Position numbers and translations under genes: made by a program. Of a stretch of DNA of 64,000 nucleotides, positions 19,086 through 27,459 are shown in pieces. Source of the DNA: Actinoplanes utahensis. Its GTDB lineage: Bacteria > Actinomycetota > Actinomycetes > Mycobacteriales > Micromonosporaceae. Where the stretch lies: positions 240,036 through 304,035 of the forward strand of contig NZ_BOMZ01000015.1 in assembly GCF_016862455.1 (NCBI RefSeq), read 5' to 3'. The notes beneath the pieces are model-generated. The model did not search any database. It was not told where the DNA came from and saw only the letters and a program-made list of their open reading frames with translations. Numbering within the stretch: the stretch's first letter is position 1; every line of letters begins with the position of its first letter.

Positions 19086-20315
19086 TTACAGCTCCTCCAC
19101 GCGCCGGATCAGTACCGGCAGCAGCCAGGTCCCGAGCACGCCGAGCCGGGCGCCGGCCTCGGCCTGCCGGTCGGTCAGGTAACGGACCGCGAGATCGACC
19201 AGGTAGAGCAGGGCGGTGATCTCGCGGGCCACCGGCGCCACCCCGAACGGGGCGAGCAACTCGTCGGCGCGGTGCACGGTCGCCTCGACCGCGGCCCGGG
19301 CGTCACCGGTGGACTGGATGCGTTTCTGCAGCTCATGGTGGATGGCGTCGAAGCCGAGCGGGACGCCGGTGGCGAACCGTTCCCAGTCCCAGACGAGCAG
19401 CGCGTCGGCCAGGTTCGCCATGTTCCAGGGCGCCCAGTCGCCGTGCCAGGCGCCGTACCGCAGCGCGGTCTCGCCGCTGTGCGCGGCCAGCACGTCCACC
19501 GCGGCGGCCAGCCCGGCGCCCTCCGGCCGCTCCGCGACCGCCTTGAGCCGGGCCTGCAACTCCTGCCAGTACCCGCTGCCGACCAGCGGCCCGGTGCTGT
19601 ACCCGCAGCAGCCGGCCACGTCGAGCATCGCCGAGGTGAGCCGCCGCTGGGTCAGCGGGGCCCGCGGCAGCCAGACCGGCAGCGCCGACTGCACCAGCAC
19701 CCGCATGCCCCGCCACTGCCCGGCGTGCAGCACCCGCGGCACGGTCAGCTTGGTGAGCTGGCTGTGGCCGAGCGCGGTGAGCGCGGCCGTCTCGGCCTGG
19801 ACCAGGCGCCGGGTGAGCGGGCCGGTGCCGAGCTTGCCGAAGGCGAACGTGTCGCCGTCCGGACTGAGCAGCTGGAGCACCGGTTTGCGGTTGGCGCGGG
19901 CCGGGCCGATGTGGATGCTGACCGCCAGGTCGCGGCGCAGGGCGTCGCTCAGGTACCCGTCGATGCCGGCCGATACTGGGCCGGTGACCCGGATCCGGTC
20001 GCGGAACAGCAGGCCGGTGGCGCGGGTGTGCACGGCGGCTACCACGGCGTCCCGTTTCAGCCGGGCGATGCGGGACTGGGGTTCGGCGTACCGGCGGACG
20101 GCGGCCGCGGCGACCGCCGGGGAGAGCGTCGGGACCAGCAGGCGGGGCCGGTGCGCGTTCGGCACCACCAGGTACTCGGCGACCAGCGGCCCCGGTGTCC
20201 CGTCGGTCCGGCACGGCTCCGGATAGAGCTGCGCCATCACCTCGGTCAGATACTGCGTCCGTAGTGCGGCGTCGCCTGCCGTCAGTTCCGCAGGCGCGGT
20301 TCGAACCGGACTCAA
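19086..20315 (-). CDS. Phosphotransferase-fold (APH/kinase-like) protein of unknown substrate
   Basis: A 409-residue protein. The C-terminal half has the protein-kinase-like/APH catalytic loop YGAWHGDWAPWNMAN (HxDxxxxN, ~residue 290) and the metal-binding Asp in LLVWDWERF. The N-terminal ~130 residues have no motif I recognise. A basic central stretch may be the nucleotide lobe (FAFGKLGTG). The start is TTG at 20313-20315: GGGGAG sits ~6 nt upstream and the TTGA overlaps the upstream ligase stop. It may phosphorylate a sugar, lipid or glycan end, and a regulatory role is also possible. Its embedding in the operon argues for a direct part in glycan assembly. Confidence 0.78.
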   Translation of the reverse strand: MSPVRTAPAELTAGDAALRTQYLTEVMAQLYPEPCRTDGTPGPLVAEYLVVPNAHRPRLLVPTLSPAVAAAAVRRYAEPQSRIARLKRDAVVAAVHTRATGLLFRDRIRVTGPVSAGIDGYLSDALRRDLAVSIHIGPARANRKPVLQLLSPDGDTFAFGKLGTGPLTRRLVQAETAALTALGHSQLTKLTVPRVLHAGQWRGMRVLVQSALPVWLPRAPLTQRRLTSAMLDVAGCCGYSTGPLVGSGYWQELQARLKAVAERPEGAGLAAAVDVLAAHSGETALRYGAWHGDWAPWNMANLADALLVWDWERFATGVPLGFDAIHHELQKRIQSTGDARAAVEATVHRADELLAPFGVAPVAREITALLYLVDLAVRYLTDRQAEAGARLGVLGTWLLPVLIRRVEEL

Positions 20316-21682
20316 AGATCGCTCCCCTCGATCGAGTTGCGCCAGAGCAGCGCGTAGGCCAGGAACATGAAGGCCAGAGGGGTGACCAGCGAGTTGTACC
20401 AGAGCATGGCGGAGAACGAGGTGACCAGCGCGGCGCTCCCGGCGATGCCGATCGGGCTGCGGTCGTGGCGGAAGCGCCACAGCCCGTAGGCGAAGAAGCC
20501 CAGATACCCGAGGGTTCCGGCCGCGCCGTGCGCGTAGAGCAGCTGCCAGAGCTGGCCGTTGCCGCCGACGGTGAAGTTGCCGCAGCGCTCGCAACTCGCG
20601 CTCTCCCCGACGGTGATCGAGTTGCGCCCGCCGAGGGTGTCGCGGGTGCCGCCGTAACCGATCACCGGCGAGCCGGTGAACCCGTCCAGAGCCTTGTCGA
20701 TCAGGAACGACCGGACCCCGTTGGACTTGCCGTTGTCCAGCCGGGCCTGCACGGTCGTGCCGAGCGGGGTGGCGGTCACGGCGAGCGCCAGCAGGCCACC
20801 GACCACCGGCAGCAGGAGCAGGATCCACAGCCGGCCGGCCAGCACGTACCGGAGCGCCACATAGACCAGCAGCAGGCCGACGCCGATCCACAGGCCGCGG
20901 TTCAGCGAGGCGATCGCCGGCGCCACCGAGACGGCCAGGAAGATCACCGCGAGCAGCTTGCGGCCACTGCCACGGCTCGCCCAGGCGGCCACCACCAGCC
21001 ACGGCAGCAGCAGACAGAAGTTGTTGCCCCAGGTGTTCGTGTAGCCCCACGGGGCGGCCGGGCGCGGCTTCGGGTCGCCGACGATGTCCATGATCTGCGC
21101 CGCGTACGGGTGCACCAGCGACTTCACGAACCCCTTGCCGCGCATGCCGCCCGGCAGCAGCCACTCCACCGGCGAGGTGAACTCGAAGTTCCCGGCCACC
21201 ATGCCGAGCAGGCCGCCCAGCACGGTCACCACGAACATGCCGGCGAGCAGCCGCACCAGCCGGCGGCGGGACAGTTCCGCCTCGGTCAGGTTGCCGGTGT
21301 AGATCAGCAGGACCGTCAGGGACGCGTACATCGAAAGCTTGTAGACGACGGCGACCAACCGGTCACCCGCACGTTCCGCCACCGTGCCGGGCGGGTCCGC
21401 GCCCAGCGCGGCGATGCTCGCGACCACCGCGACCAGGAAGATCACCCACCAGACGAAGCCCGGCGGAAGACGCAGCGGACGGCCCGCCGCCCGGCGGCGC
21501 AGCAGCAGGAAGACCATCGGCACGGCGGCCATCGGAAAGATCAGCACGCCCAGGCCGAGCGCCCACCAGAGTGGGTAGAGCAGCAGGATCCCGGCGACCG
21601 GCCAGGACGGCAGCGATCGGTTCCTGGCGGTGCGGTGGGCGGGTCCGGCGGGAGCGAGGGCTTCGGCCGTGACCACTGTCAC
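20312..21682 (-). CDS. O-antigen ligase/polymerase family membrane protein (Wzy-like)
   Basis: A 456-residue polytopic protein with about 10-12 membrane segments and a large extracytoplasmic loop (roughly residues 290-370). The loop includes the NRG segment (SLNRGLWIGVGLL) and RDTLGGRNSITVG. This topology and the RG motif fit Wzy_C / O-antigen ligase proteins, which polymerise lipid-linked repeat units or ligate glycans at the outer face. The GTG start overlaps the stop of the chain-length gene, and its stop overlaps the next TTG. With Wzx and Wzz-like neighbours it completes a Wzx/Wzy-dependent set. Confidence 0.88.
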   Translation of the reverse strand: MTVVTAEALAPAGPAHRTARNRSLPSWPVAGILLLYPLWWALGLGVLIFPMAAVPMVFLLLRRRAAGRPLRLPPGFVWWVIFLVAVVASIAALGADPPGTVAERAGDRLVAVVYKLSMYASLTVLLIYTGNLTEAELSRRRLVRLLAGMFVVTVLGGLLGMVAGNFEFTSPVEWLLPGGMRGKGFVKSLVHPYAAQIMDIVGDPKPRPAAPWGYTNTWGNNFCLLLPWLVVAAWASRGSGRKLLAVIFLAVSVAPAIASLNRGLWIGVGLLLVYVALRYVLAGRLWILLLLPVVGGLLALAVTATPLGTTVQARLDNGKSNGVRSFLIDKALDGFTGSPVIGYGGTRDTLGGRNSITVGESASCERCGNFTVGGNGQLWQLLYAHGAAGTLGYLGFFAYGLWRFRHDRSPIGIAGSAALVTSFSAMLWYNSLVTPLAFMFLAYALLWRNSIEGSDL

Positions 21683-23364
21683 TTCTCGTCGCCGTCCGCG
21701 GCGCCCGCGCCGGAGAGGTCGATGACCGAGGTGGCGTTAGGGTCGTCGTCCTGGCCGCGCTGCCGGCCGGCGTAGGACAGCTGCTGGGTCGGGCTCTCCG
21801 CGCCGGTGTCGAGGACCGGCGGCAGGCTGACCGCGGGCGCCGCCATCTCGCCCGGGCGCAGCGCGGTGAGCCGGGGCATGACCACCGCGCCGAGCAGCTT
21901 GGTGCCGACTCGCCGCAGCTGCTCGGTCGCGTCGATCAGCGCGGGCCGGCCGGAGCGGCGCAGCTCGACGGCGAGGATGGCCGCGTCGGCGAGGCTGGCG
22001 AGGCTCTGCGCGTCGGCGCTGCTGCTCGTCGACGGCGCCTCGATGATGATGTATCCGCCCTGCTTGCGCAGCGTCTGGAGGGTGTCGCGGAGGCGCTGCG
22101 ACTGCATCAGGCCGGCCGCGGTGGCCGCCCCGCCGGTGGTGATCACCCGCAGCGACGGGATGCGCGGGGTGCGCTGCAGGGCACGGGCCAGGGCGACCCG
22201 GCCGGCCAGCAGGTCGGAGAGGCCGGGCACCGCGGAGATGCCGAACATCCGGGCCAGCGGCGCGGCGTCGATCACGCTGTCCGGCAGGTGCGCGCCGATC
22301 AGGACCACGTCGCTTCCGGTACGGGCCAGCGCCGCCGCCAGGTTCGCGGCGACGAGCGTGCTCGCCGAACCACGGCTGGTCCCGGTCACCACGATGATCT
22401 GGTCGCCGTCGTCCAGGCTGGCCAGCACCTCGTTGCGCAGCCGGTTGAAGACGCGACCGCCCGGACCGTACGGCTGGAGCACGTCGTCGAAGTGCGGGGT
22501 GGTCCGCTCGTCCAGCGCGGCCAGCACCGGCACCCGCCCCCGGTCGCGCACGTCACCCGGTTTGACCAGCCGCCTGTCGAACCGTTCCCGCAGGTATGCC
22601 AGCCCGAGCCCAAGGAGCAGCCCGAGCATGCCGCCGGTGCCGACGTTGAGCCAGGTGTTCGGGCTGGTCGGCTCCTCCGGCAGCCGGGAGTCGCTGATGA
22701 TGCTGCCGCCGCCGACCATGGTCGTGGTCAGCTCGTTGAGGCGCCCGGTCAGCGAGTTGAGCTGGTTCTGCGAGTTGTTGCGCAGGCTCTGCAGGTTGCC
22801 CTCGGTGGGGCTGCCTTTCGGGGCCACCGCCAGTTTCGCGTTGATCCCGGTGAGCATGCCGGTGAGCTGCTGCACCTTGAGGTTGAGTGACTTGATCCGC
22901 TTGTCGAGCTGGGCCCGGGCGGTCTCCTCGCGGTTGCGCAGGTACGCCTCGGCGAACGCGTGCGACCCGGCCTGGGCCTTCCGCGGATCGTCGGCCTTGA
23001 AGTTGATCACCAGGACGGTGGTGTTCGGCGGAACCTGCACCGACACCGACTTGGCCAGCTCGATCGGCGACAGGTCGCTGCGCAGCAGGGTGGCCGCCTT
23101 CACGGCGACCGCGCCGGAGCCGACCAGTTGCGCCTCGGTGTCCAGGTTGACGGTGCCCTTGGTGCGGCCGCCCTCGGCGTTGGTGTCCTGCCCGGCCGAT
23201 TCGACGAGCACCGACGCGGACGACTCGTAGACCTTCGGCATGGTCTGCGTCAGGACCGCTCCGCCGCCGAGGCCGGCGCCCGTGGCCACCAGGGCGATCC
23301 ACCAGTGGCGGCGGAACGCACCGAGGTAGTGCGACAGGTCGGACGAGGGGCGAGGCGGTTCCAT
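21679..23364 (-). CDS. Wzz/BY-kinase-like polysaccharide chain-length protein with degenerate ATPase motifs
   Basis: About 561 residues. The N-terminal Wzz domain has a first membrane segment at ~25-45 (HWWIALVATGAGLGGGAVL), a periplasmic-type coiled region (~150-250) and a second membrane segment near 275. A P-loop-like domain follows (~355-520). Its Walker A equivalent reads VTGTSRGSASTLVAANLA, with Ala where the catalytic Lys is expected. The Walker A' Asp is replaced (VVLIGAHLPDS) and Walker B ends in IIIEAPS. The C-terminus lacks a tyrosine cluster. It may control chain length without kinase activity. The ATG at 23364 is the usual start; no strong RBS is visible. Confidence 0.87.
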   Translation of the reverse strand: MEPPRPSSDLSHYLGAFRRHWWIALVATGAGLGGGAVLTQTMPKVYESSASVLVESAGQDTNAEGGRTKGTVNLDTEAQLVGSGAVAVKAATLLRSDLSPIELAKSVSVQVPPNTTVLVINFKADDPRKAQAGSHAFAEAYLRNREETARAQLDKRIKSLNLKVQQLTGMLTGINAKLAVAPKGSPTEGNLQSLRNNSQNQLNSLTGRLNELTTTMVGGGSIISDSRLPEEPTSPNTWLNVGTGGMLGLLLGLGLAYLRERFDRRLVKPGDVRDRGRVPVLAALDERTTPHFDDVLQPYGPGGRVFNRLRNEVLASLDDGDQIIVVTGTSRGSASTLVAANLAAALARTGSDVVLIGAHLPDSVIDAAPLARMFGISAVPGLSDLLAGRVALARALQRTPRIPSLRVITTGGAATAAGLMQSQRLRDTLQTLRKQGGYIIIEAPSTSSSADAQSLASLADAAILAVELRRSGRPALIDATEQLRRVGTKLLGAVVMPRLTALRPGEMAAPAVSLPPVLDTGAESPTQQLSYAGRQRGQDDDPNATSVIDLSGAGAADGDEK

Positions 23365-23455
23365 CAGTCTTCGACGTCCCTTCCGGGAGAGAGGAGTGTG
23401 GTTTGGGCGTTTCGCCCCAGAGGTGCAACGCCACACTCCCGCCGAAAGTGACTGC

Positions 23456-24976
23456 CTAAGTCAGTTTGGGCTCCATCCAGCCGCTCTCGACCAGGAAGTT
23501 CAGCACCACGTCGACCGCTTCCGCGACGCTCATCGTGGTGGTGTCGACGGACAACTCGGCGTCGGCGGGTACCTCGTACGGGTCGTCGATGCCGGTCATG
23601 CCGCGCAGCTGACCGGCCCGCGCCCGGGCGTACAGACCCTTGCGGTCCCGGCTCTCGCACACCTCCAGAGGCGTGGCCACGTGCACCAGGATGAACCCGC
23701 CGCCCGCCTCCACGGCCATCTGCCGGGCCGCCTTGCGAGCCGCGTCGTACGGCGCGATCGGGCAGGCCACCGCCACCCCGCGGTGCCGGGCCACCTCGGC
23801 GGCGACCCAGCCGATCCGGCGGACGTTGCGGTCCCGGTCGGACTTGCTGAAGCCCAGCCCGGCGGTCAGCTCCCGGCGCACCACGTCCCCGTCCAGCAGG
23901 GTGATCGTGCGGTCGCCGGCTTCCCGCAGCGCGTCGGCCAGGTTGCGGGCGATCGTCGACTTGCCGGAGCCGGACAGGCCGGTGAAGAACAGCACCAGGC
24001 CGCGGTGCCGGCGCGGCGGCCGCACCCGGGCCAGCTCACGCGCGACGGCCGGCGGGGTGTGCCACTCGGGCAGTGGGAAACCCCGGTCCAGCAGGTCGTC
24101 GATCTCGCCGGGGCTCATCGCCAGACGGCGGTTGCGCGGCGGGATGTCGTCGCGCCAGCGCCACTGGCCGTCCCGGTTGTCGTAGGCGAGCTCGCGGGGC
24201 AGCAGCACGCGCAGGCCCGCCCCGGAGAGCGAGTCGCCGGTGGACAGCACGTGGGTCACCCCGTACGCGCCGGCGACCCGGGCCCGCAGCAGCGCGTCGC
24301 GCAGCTCGTCGCCGCGGGTGAGCAGCGGCACCGCGACCACCGTGGCCGGCGGCATCCGGTCGCGGGCCGCGAAGATCGAGCGGACCAGCGCTTCCGGCGG
24401 CAGTCCGTCCGGTCCCGGTCCGCTGACCGGGATCAAGATCAAGAGATGGGCCGCCAGGGTACGGGCGGCGTGCGCGATCTGCGCCAGCTGCGGCCGGTGC
24501 AGGGGCCGGTCGGCGATCACCCCGAGCACCCGTCCCGGTGGCAGCAGCGCCGTGACCTCCTCCGGTGTGCGGCGCAGGCGCTGGAACGGGCCGTGCCCGC
24601 CGTCGCCCATCCGCCGCACCGGGCCGCCGATGCCGAACCGGTTCTCCCCGGTCGGCCAGACGTCGGTCACCTCGATCGCGGCGACCGGCGCGCCCTCCGG
24701 GTCGGTCAGCACCAGGGTGCGGCGGGCCGGGTCGGCCGGGTCCAGTGCGGACGCCACCTCGCCGGGGATCTCGCAGGTCACCGGCACCGGCCAGGACTCA
24801 CCGCCGGTCAACCGGCCGGTGCGCGCGACCGAGACCAGATCGGCGCGGCCGAGGAAGCCGGTCAGCGGGGTGTACGCCCCGGAGAGCAGCAGTTCGAGGT
24901 CGGCCAGCTCGTAGGGCCGAGGGGTGAAGGAGGGAGCATCCCGGAGCACGTCCTCGGGCAGTACCGAACCATTCAC
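23456..24976 (-). CDS. PAPS-synthase-like protein: degenerate ATP sulfurylase domain fused to APS kinase
   Basis: A 506-residue fusion. The C-terminal APS kinase (~325-506) is intact: Walker A FTGLSGSGKSTIARNLADAL (~332), DGDVVRRELTAGLGFSKSDR, RNVRRIGWVA, and KGLYARARAG. It makes PAPS, the sulfate donor for sulfotransferases. The N-terminal ATP-sulfurylase fold is recognisable (LLSGAYTPLTGFLG), but its active-site signatures are altered. The QxRNPxHxxH loop reads ADRPLHRPQ (~155-163) and the GRDHAG loop is replaced after YGVTH (~239). It is the first gene of the eight-gene run, with GTG start, divergent from the GH26-like gene. It probably supplies PAPS to the two local sulfotransferases. Confidence 0.9.
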   Translation of the reverse strand: MNGSVLPEDVLRDAPSFTPRPYELADLELLLSGAYTPLTGFLGRADLVSVARTGRLTGGESWPVPVTCEIPGEVASALDPADPARRTLVLTDPEGAPVAAIEVTDVWPTGENRFGIGGPVRRMGDGGHGPFQRLRRTPEEVTALLPPGRVLGVIADRPLHRPQLAQIAHAARTLAAHLLILIPVSGPGPDGLPPEALVRSIFAARDRMPPATVVAVPLLTRGDELRDALLRARVAGAYGVTHVLSTGDSLSGAGLRVLLPRELAYDNRDGQWRWRDDIPPRNRRLAMSPGEIDDLLDRGFPLPEWHTPPAVARELARVRPPRRHRGLVLFFTGLSGSGKSTIARNLADALREAGDRTITLLDGDVVRRELTAGLGFSKSDRDRNVRRIGWVAAEVARHRGVAVACPIAPYDAARKAARQMAVEAGGGFILVHVATPLEVCESRDRKGLYARARAGQLRGMTGIDDPYEVPADAELSVDTTTMSVAEAVDVVLNFLVESGWMEPKLT

Positions 24977-25157
24977 TTCGAATCCCCCTGCAGGTATTTG
25001 GGGGACAGTTTCCCAGGCGCTGTCGAGCCGGTCGAGTCGGGATCTCGGTCCCCTCCTGATCTTTCATCAGTGTTGACAAAAGCCACTTAACACCAATTCG
25101 GTCGGAAACCATCCGAATGCTGGACAAGATGAGATGATCGTCTGATACTCGGCCTTT

Positions 25158-26441
25158 GTGAGAAAGACCCGTTCCCGACTAGTGCATCTCGGCGTGCTGA
25201 CCACCGCCTTCGCCATGTCCGTCGTCGTCACGCTCTCCTGGGCCTGGACCGGTGGCATCGACCAGCTCGGCGTCCCCTACCCGCCGCCGGCGTTCGTGGA
25301 GCCGCCCGTCACGGCGTCCATCCCGCCGCCGGGGCTGCCGGACCGGCTCGCGCCGTCCGCACCGCCGGACCGGCTGGCGCCGTACGAGCCCGCCCCCACA
25401 TCGGATGCGCTGCCTCCCCGCCCGCCCGCGGCCGGCCGGGGAACCACCAAGGTGGTCCGGTTCCCGGGCGCGGCGTCGTCGAAGCAGCAGAACCGCGGCT
25501 GCAAGGTCGGGTCGAAGCTGGTGCCCACCTGCGGAATCCTGTGGGGCGTCGCCCCTGGGGCCCGCACCGAGGAACGGGGCGTCCGGGCGCTCGCCGAGTT
25601 CGAGCGCAAGACCGGCCGGCACCAGGCCGTCTTCCACGCGTACCACCGTGGCATCCGGCAGGTCTTCCCCACCGAGCAGGAGATCGCCATCGCCCGCGAG
25701 CCGGGCCGGGAACGGATCCTGCTGCTCAACTGGAAGCCGGAGAGCACCACCTGGGCCCGGATCGCCCGAGGCGACCGGCGCACCGATCAGTTCCTGGACC
25801 GGCTCGCCGTACACCTCAAGAAGAACTTCCGGGAACCGTTCTTCTTCGCGGTGCACCACGAGGCCGAGGATCAGGTACGGGAGCGGAGCGGCTCCGGGTA
25901 CACCGCCCGGGACTACGCCGCCATGTTCCGGCACGTGGTGAAACGGCTGCGGGCCAAGGGCGCCACCAACGTGGTCACCGTGCTGGTGCACATGGCGTAC
26001 GTGCCGCACACCACGAAGAGCTGGTTCCAGCACATGTACCCCGGTGACGACGTGGTCGACTGGATCGGCTTCGACACGTACTCCTACAGCGACCCCGGTT
26101 ACGGCCACGGCGACTTCGCCGAACTGCTCAACCGGCGGTCGGCGAGCAGGCCCGGCTGGCCCGGCTTCTACAACTGGGTACGCGCCCGGCACCCCCGGAA
26201 ACCGCTGATGGTGGCCGAGTGGGGCGTGTGGTTCTCCAAGCGCAACCCCGGTCACATGGCGGAGTTCTACCGCGAGGTCGGGCAACAGATCCCCCGGTTC
26301 CCGGGCATCAAGGCGATGGTCCACTTCGAGACGCCGGCCAACCACAAGGGGCAGGACTCGTCGGTCGACAGCACACCCGCCGCGCTGCGCGAATACCGCC
26401 GTCTCGGCAAACTCCCGGTCTTCCAGGTCTCGGTCCGCTGA
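25158..26441 (+). CDS. Secreted or membrane-anchored GH26-like glycoside hydrolase
   Basis: A 427-residue protein with GTG start. The N-terminal segment RLVHLGVLTTAFAMSVVVTL is a signal peptide or anchor. A long Pro-rich linker (~33-95) with two near-identical DRLAPS/DRLAPY units follows, then a beta/alpha-barrel domain. Candidate catalytic Glu residues are in FAVHHEAEDQ (~235) and VAEWGVWFS (~353), in the same order as in the lipoprotein paralogue at 14989-15981. It probably acts on an extracellular polysaccharide. It is divergent from the PAPS-synthase-like gene across 181 bp that should hold both promoters. Confidence 0.82.
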   Translation: MRKTRSRLVHLGVLTTAFAMSVVVTLSWAWTGGIDQLGVPYPPPAFVEPPVTASIPPPGLPDRLAPSAPPDRLAPYEPAPTSDALPPRPPAAGRGTTKVVRFPGAASSKQQNRGCKVGSKLVPTCGILWGVAPGARTEERGVRALAEFERKTGRHQAVFHAYHRGIRQVFPTEQEIAIAREPGRERILLLNWKPESTTWARIARGDRRTDQFLDRLAVHLKKNFREPFFFAVHHEAEDQVRERSGSGYTARDYAAMFRHVVKRLRAKGATNVVTVLVHMAYVPHTTKSWFQHMYPGDDVVDWIGFDTYSYSDPGYGHGDFAELLNRRSASRPGWPGFYNWVRARHPRKPLMVAEWGVWFSKRNPGHMAEFYREVGQQIPRFPGIKAMVHFETPANHKGQDSSVDSTPAALREYRRLGKLPVFQVSVR

Positions 26442-26477
26442 CCGGCCGGGCAGACACAAAGCTGAGAGCAACCTGAG

Positions 26478-26504
26478 AAACCCTGAGAACGGCTCAGGGG
26501 TTTT
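26478..26504 (+). terminator. Weak hairpin terminator after the GH26-like gene
   Basis: Bases 26478-26487 pair with 26493-26503 with one bulged G, followed by TTTT. Stability is modest. Confidence 0.45.
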
Positions 26505-26544
26505 CCGGATCCACCGGCGTGCGCGGCCTCCATAGGCTGAGCCC

Positions 26545-27459
26545 GTGACCATCATCGTTACGGACGGGCTGACCAAGACGTACGGCGGCGGGGTGACCGC
26601 CCTCGCGGACCTGACCGTCGCCGTCGATGCCGGCGTCATCGGACTGGTCGGCGCCAACGGCGCCGGCAAGAGCACCTTCATCAAGATCATGCTCGGGCTG
26701 CTGCCGCCCACCAGCGGCAGCGTCCGGGTCTTCGACCTCGACCCGGTAACCGAGACCGACCAGGTTCGCGCCCGCGTCGGCTACATGCCGGAGAACGACT
26801 GCCTGCCCGGTGACGTCTCGGCCGCCGAGTTCGTCACCCACCTGGCCCGGATGAGTGGCCTGCCCAAGACCGCCGCCCGCGAGCGTGCCTCCGAGGCGCT
26901 GCGGCACGTCGGGCTCTACGAGGAGCGCTACCGGCAGATCGGCGGCTACTCCACCGGCATGAAGCAGCGGGTCAAGCTGGCCCAGGCGCTCGTGCACGAC
27001 CCCGACCTGCTGCTGCTCGACGAGCCGACGAACGGCCTCGACCCGGCCGGCCGCGACGCGATGCTCGGCCTCGTTCACCGCATCGGCAACGAGTTCGGCA
27101 TCTCCGTGGTCGTCTGCTCGCACCTGCTCGGCGAGGTCGAGCGGATCTGTGACTCGCTGATCGCCATCGAGGGCGGCCGGCTGCTCCGCGCCGACCGCAT
27201 CTCCTCGATGACCGAGGCCTCCGACATCCTCGCGGTCGAGGTCGCCGACGGCACCGACGAGCTGGCCGCCGCCCTCGCCGCGGTCGGACTGACCGCCACC
27301 CGGGACGGGCGCATGCTGCTCGTGCCGCTGCAGTCGGATGCGGCGTACGACCGGATCCTGCGTGCCGTCGCCGACCTCGACCTCAACCTGCACCGCCTGG
27401 ACCAGCGTCGGCACCGCGTGGCCGAGCTCTTCACCACGAAGGAGACCGCCGATGTCTGA
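26545..27459 (+). CDS. ABC transporter ATP-binding protein (first)
   Basis: A 304-residue ATPase with Walker A GANGAGKSTFIK (~40), ABC signature YSTGMKQRV, Walker B LLLLDEPTNGLDP and the H-loop VVCSHLLGEVE. It has the ABC-2/CcmA-type C-terminal extension. It energises the permease encoded next, whose ATG overlaps its end by 8 nt. The substrate is unknown. The operon's position after the glycan locus allows a role in glycan or lipid export, but drug or stress export is equally possible. Confidence 0.92.
   Translation: MTIIVTDGLTKTYGGGVTALADLTVAVDAGVIGLVGANGAGKSTFIKIMLGLLPPTSGSVRVFDLDPVTETDQVRARVGYMPENDCLPGDVSAAEFVTHLARMSGLPKTAARERASEALRHVGLYEERYRQIGGYSTGMKQRVKLAQALVHDPDLLLLDEPTNGLDPAGRDAMLGLVHRIGNEFGISVVVCSHLLGEVERICDSLIAIEGGRLLRADRISSMTEASDILAVEVADGTDELAAALAAVGLTATRDGRMLLVPLQSDAAYDRILRAVADLDLNLHRLDQRRHRVAELFTTKETADV

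Noticed and set aside
25179..26711. Minus-strand frame of 510 codons opposite the GH26-like gene
   Set aside because: It runs antisense through a gene with signal peptide and barrel motifs and into the ABC operon start.
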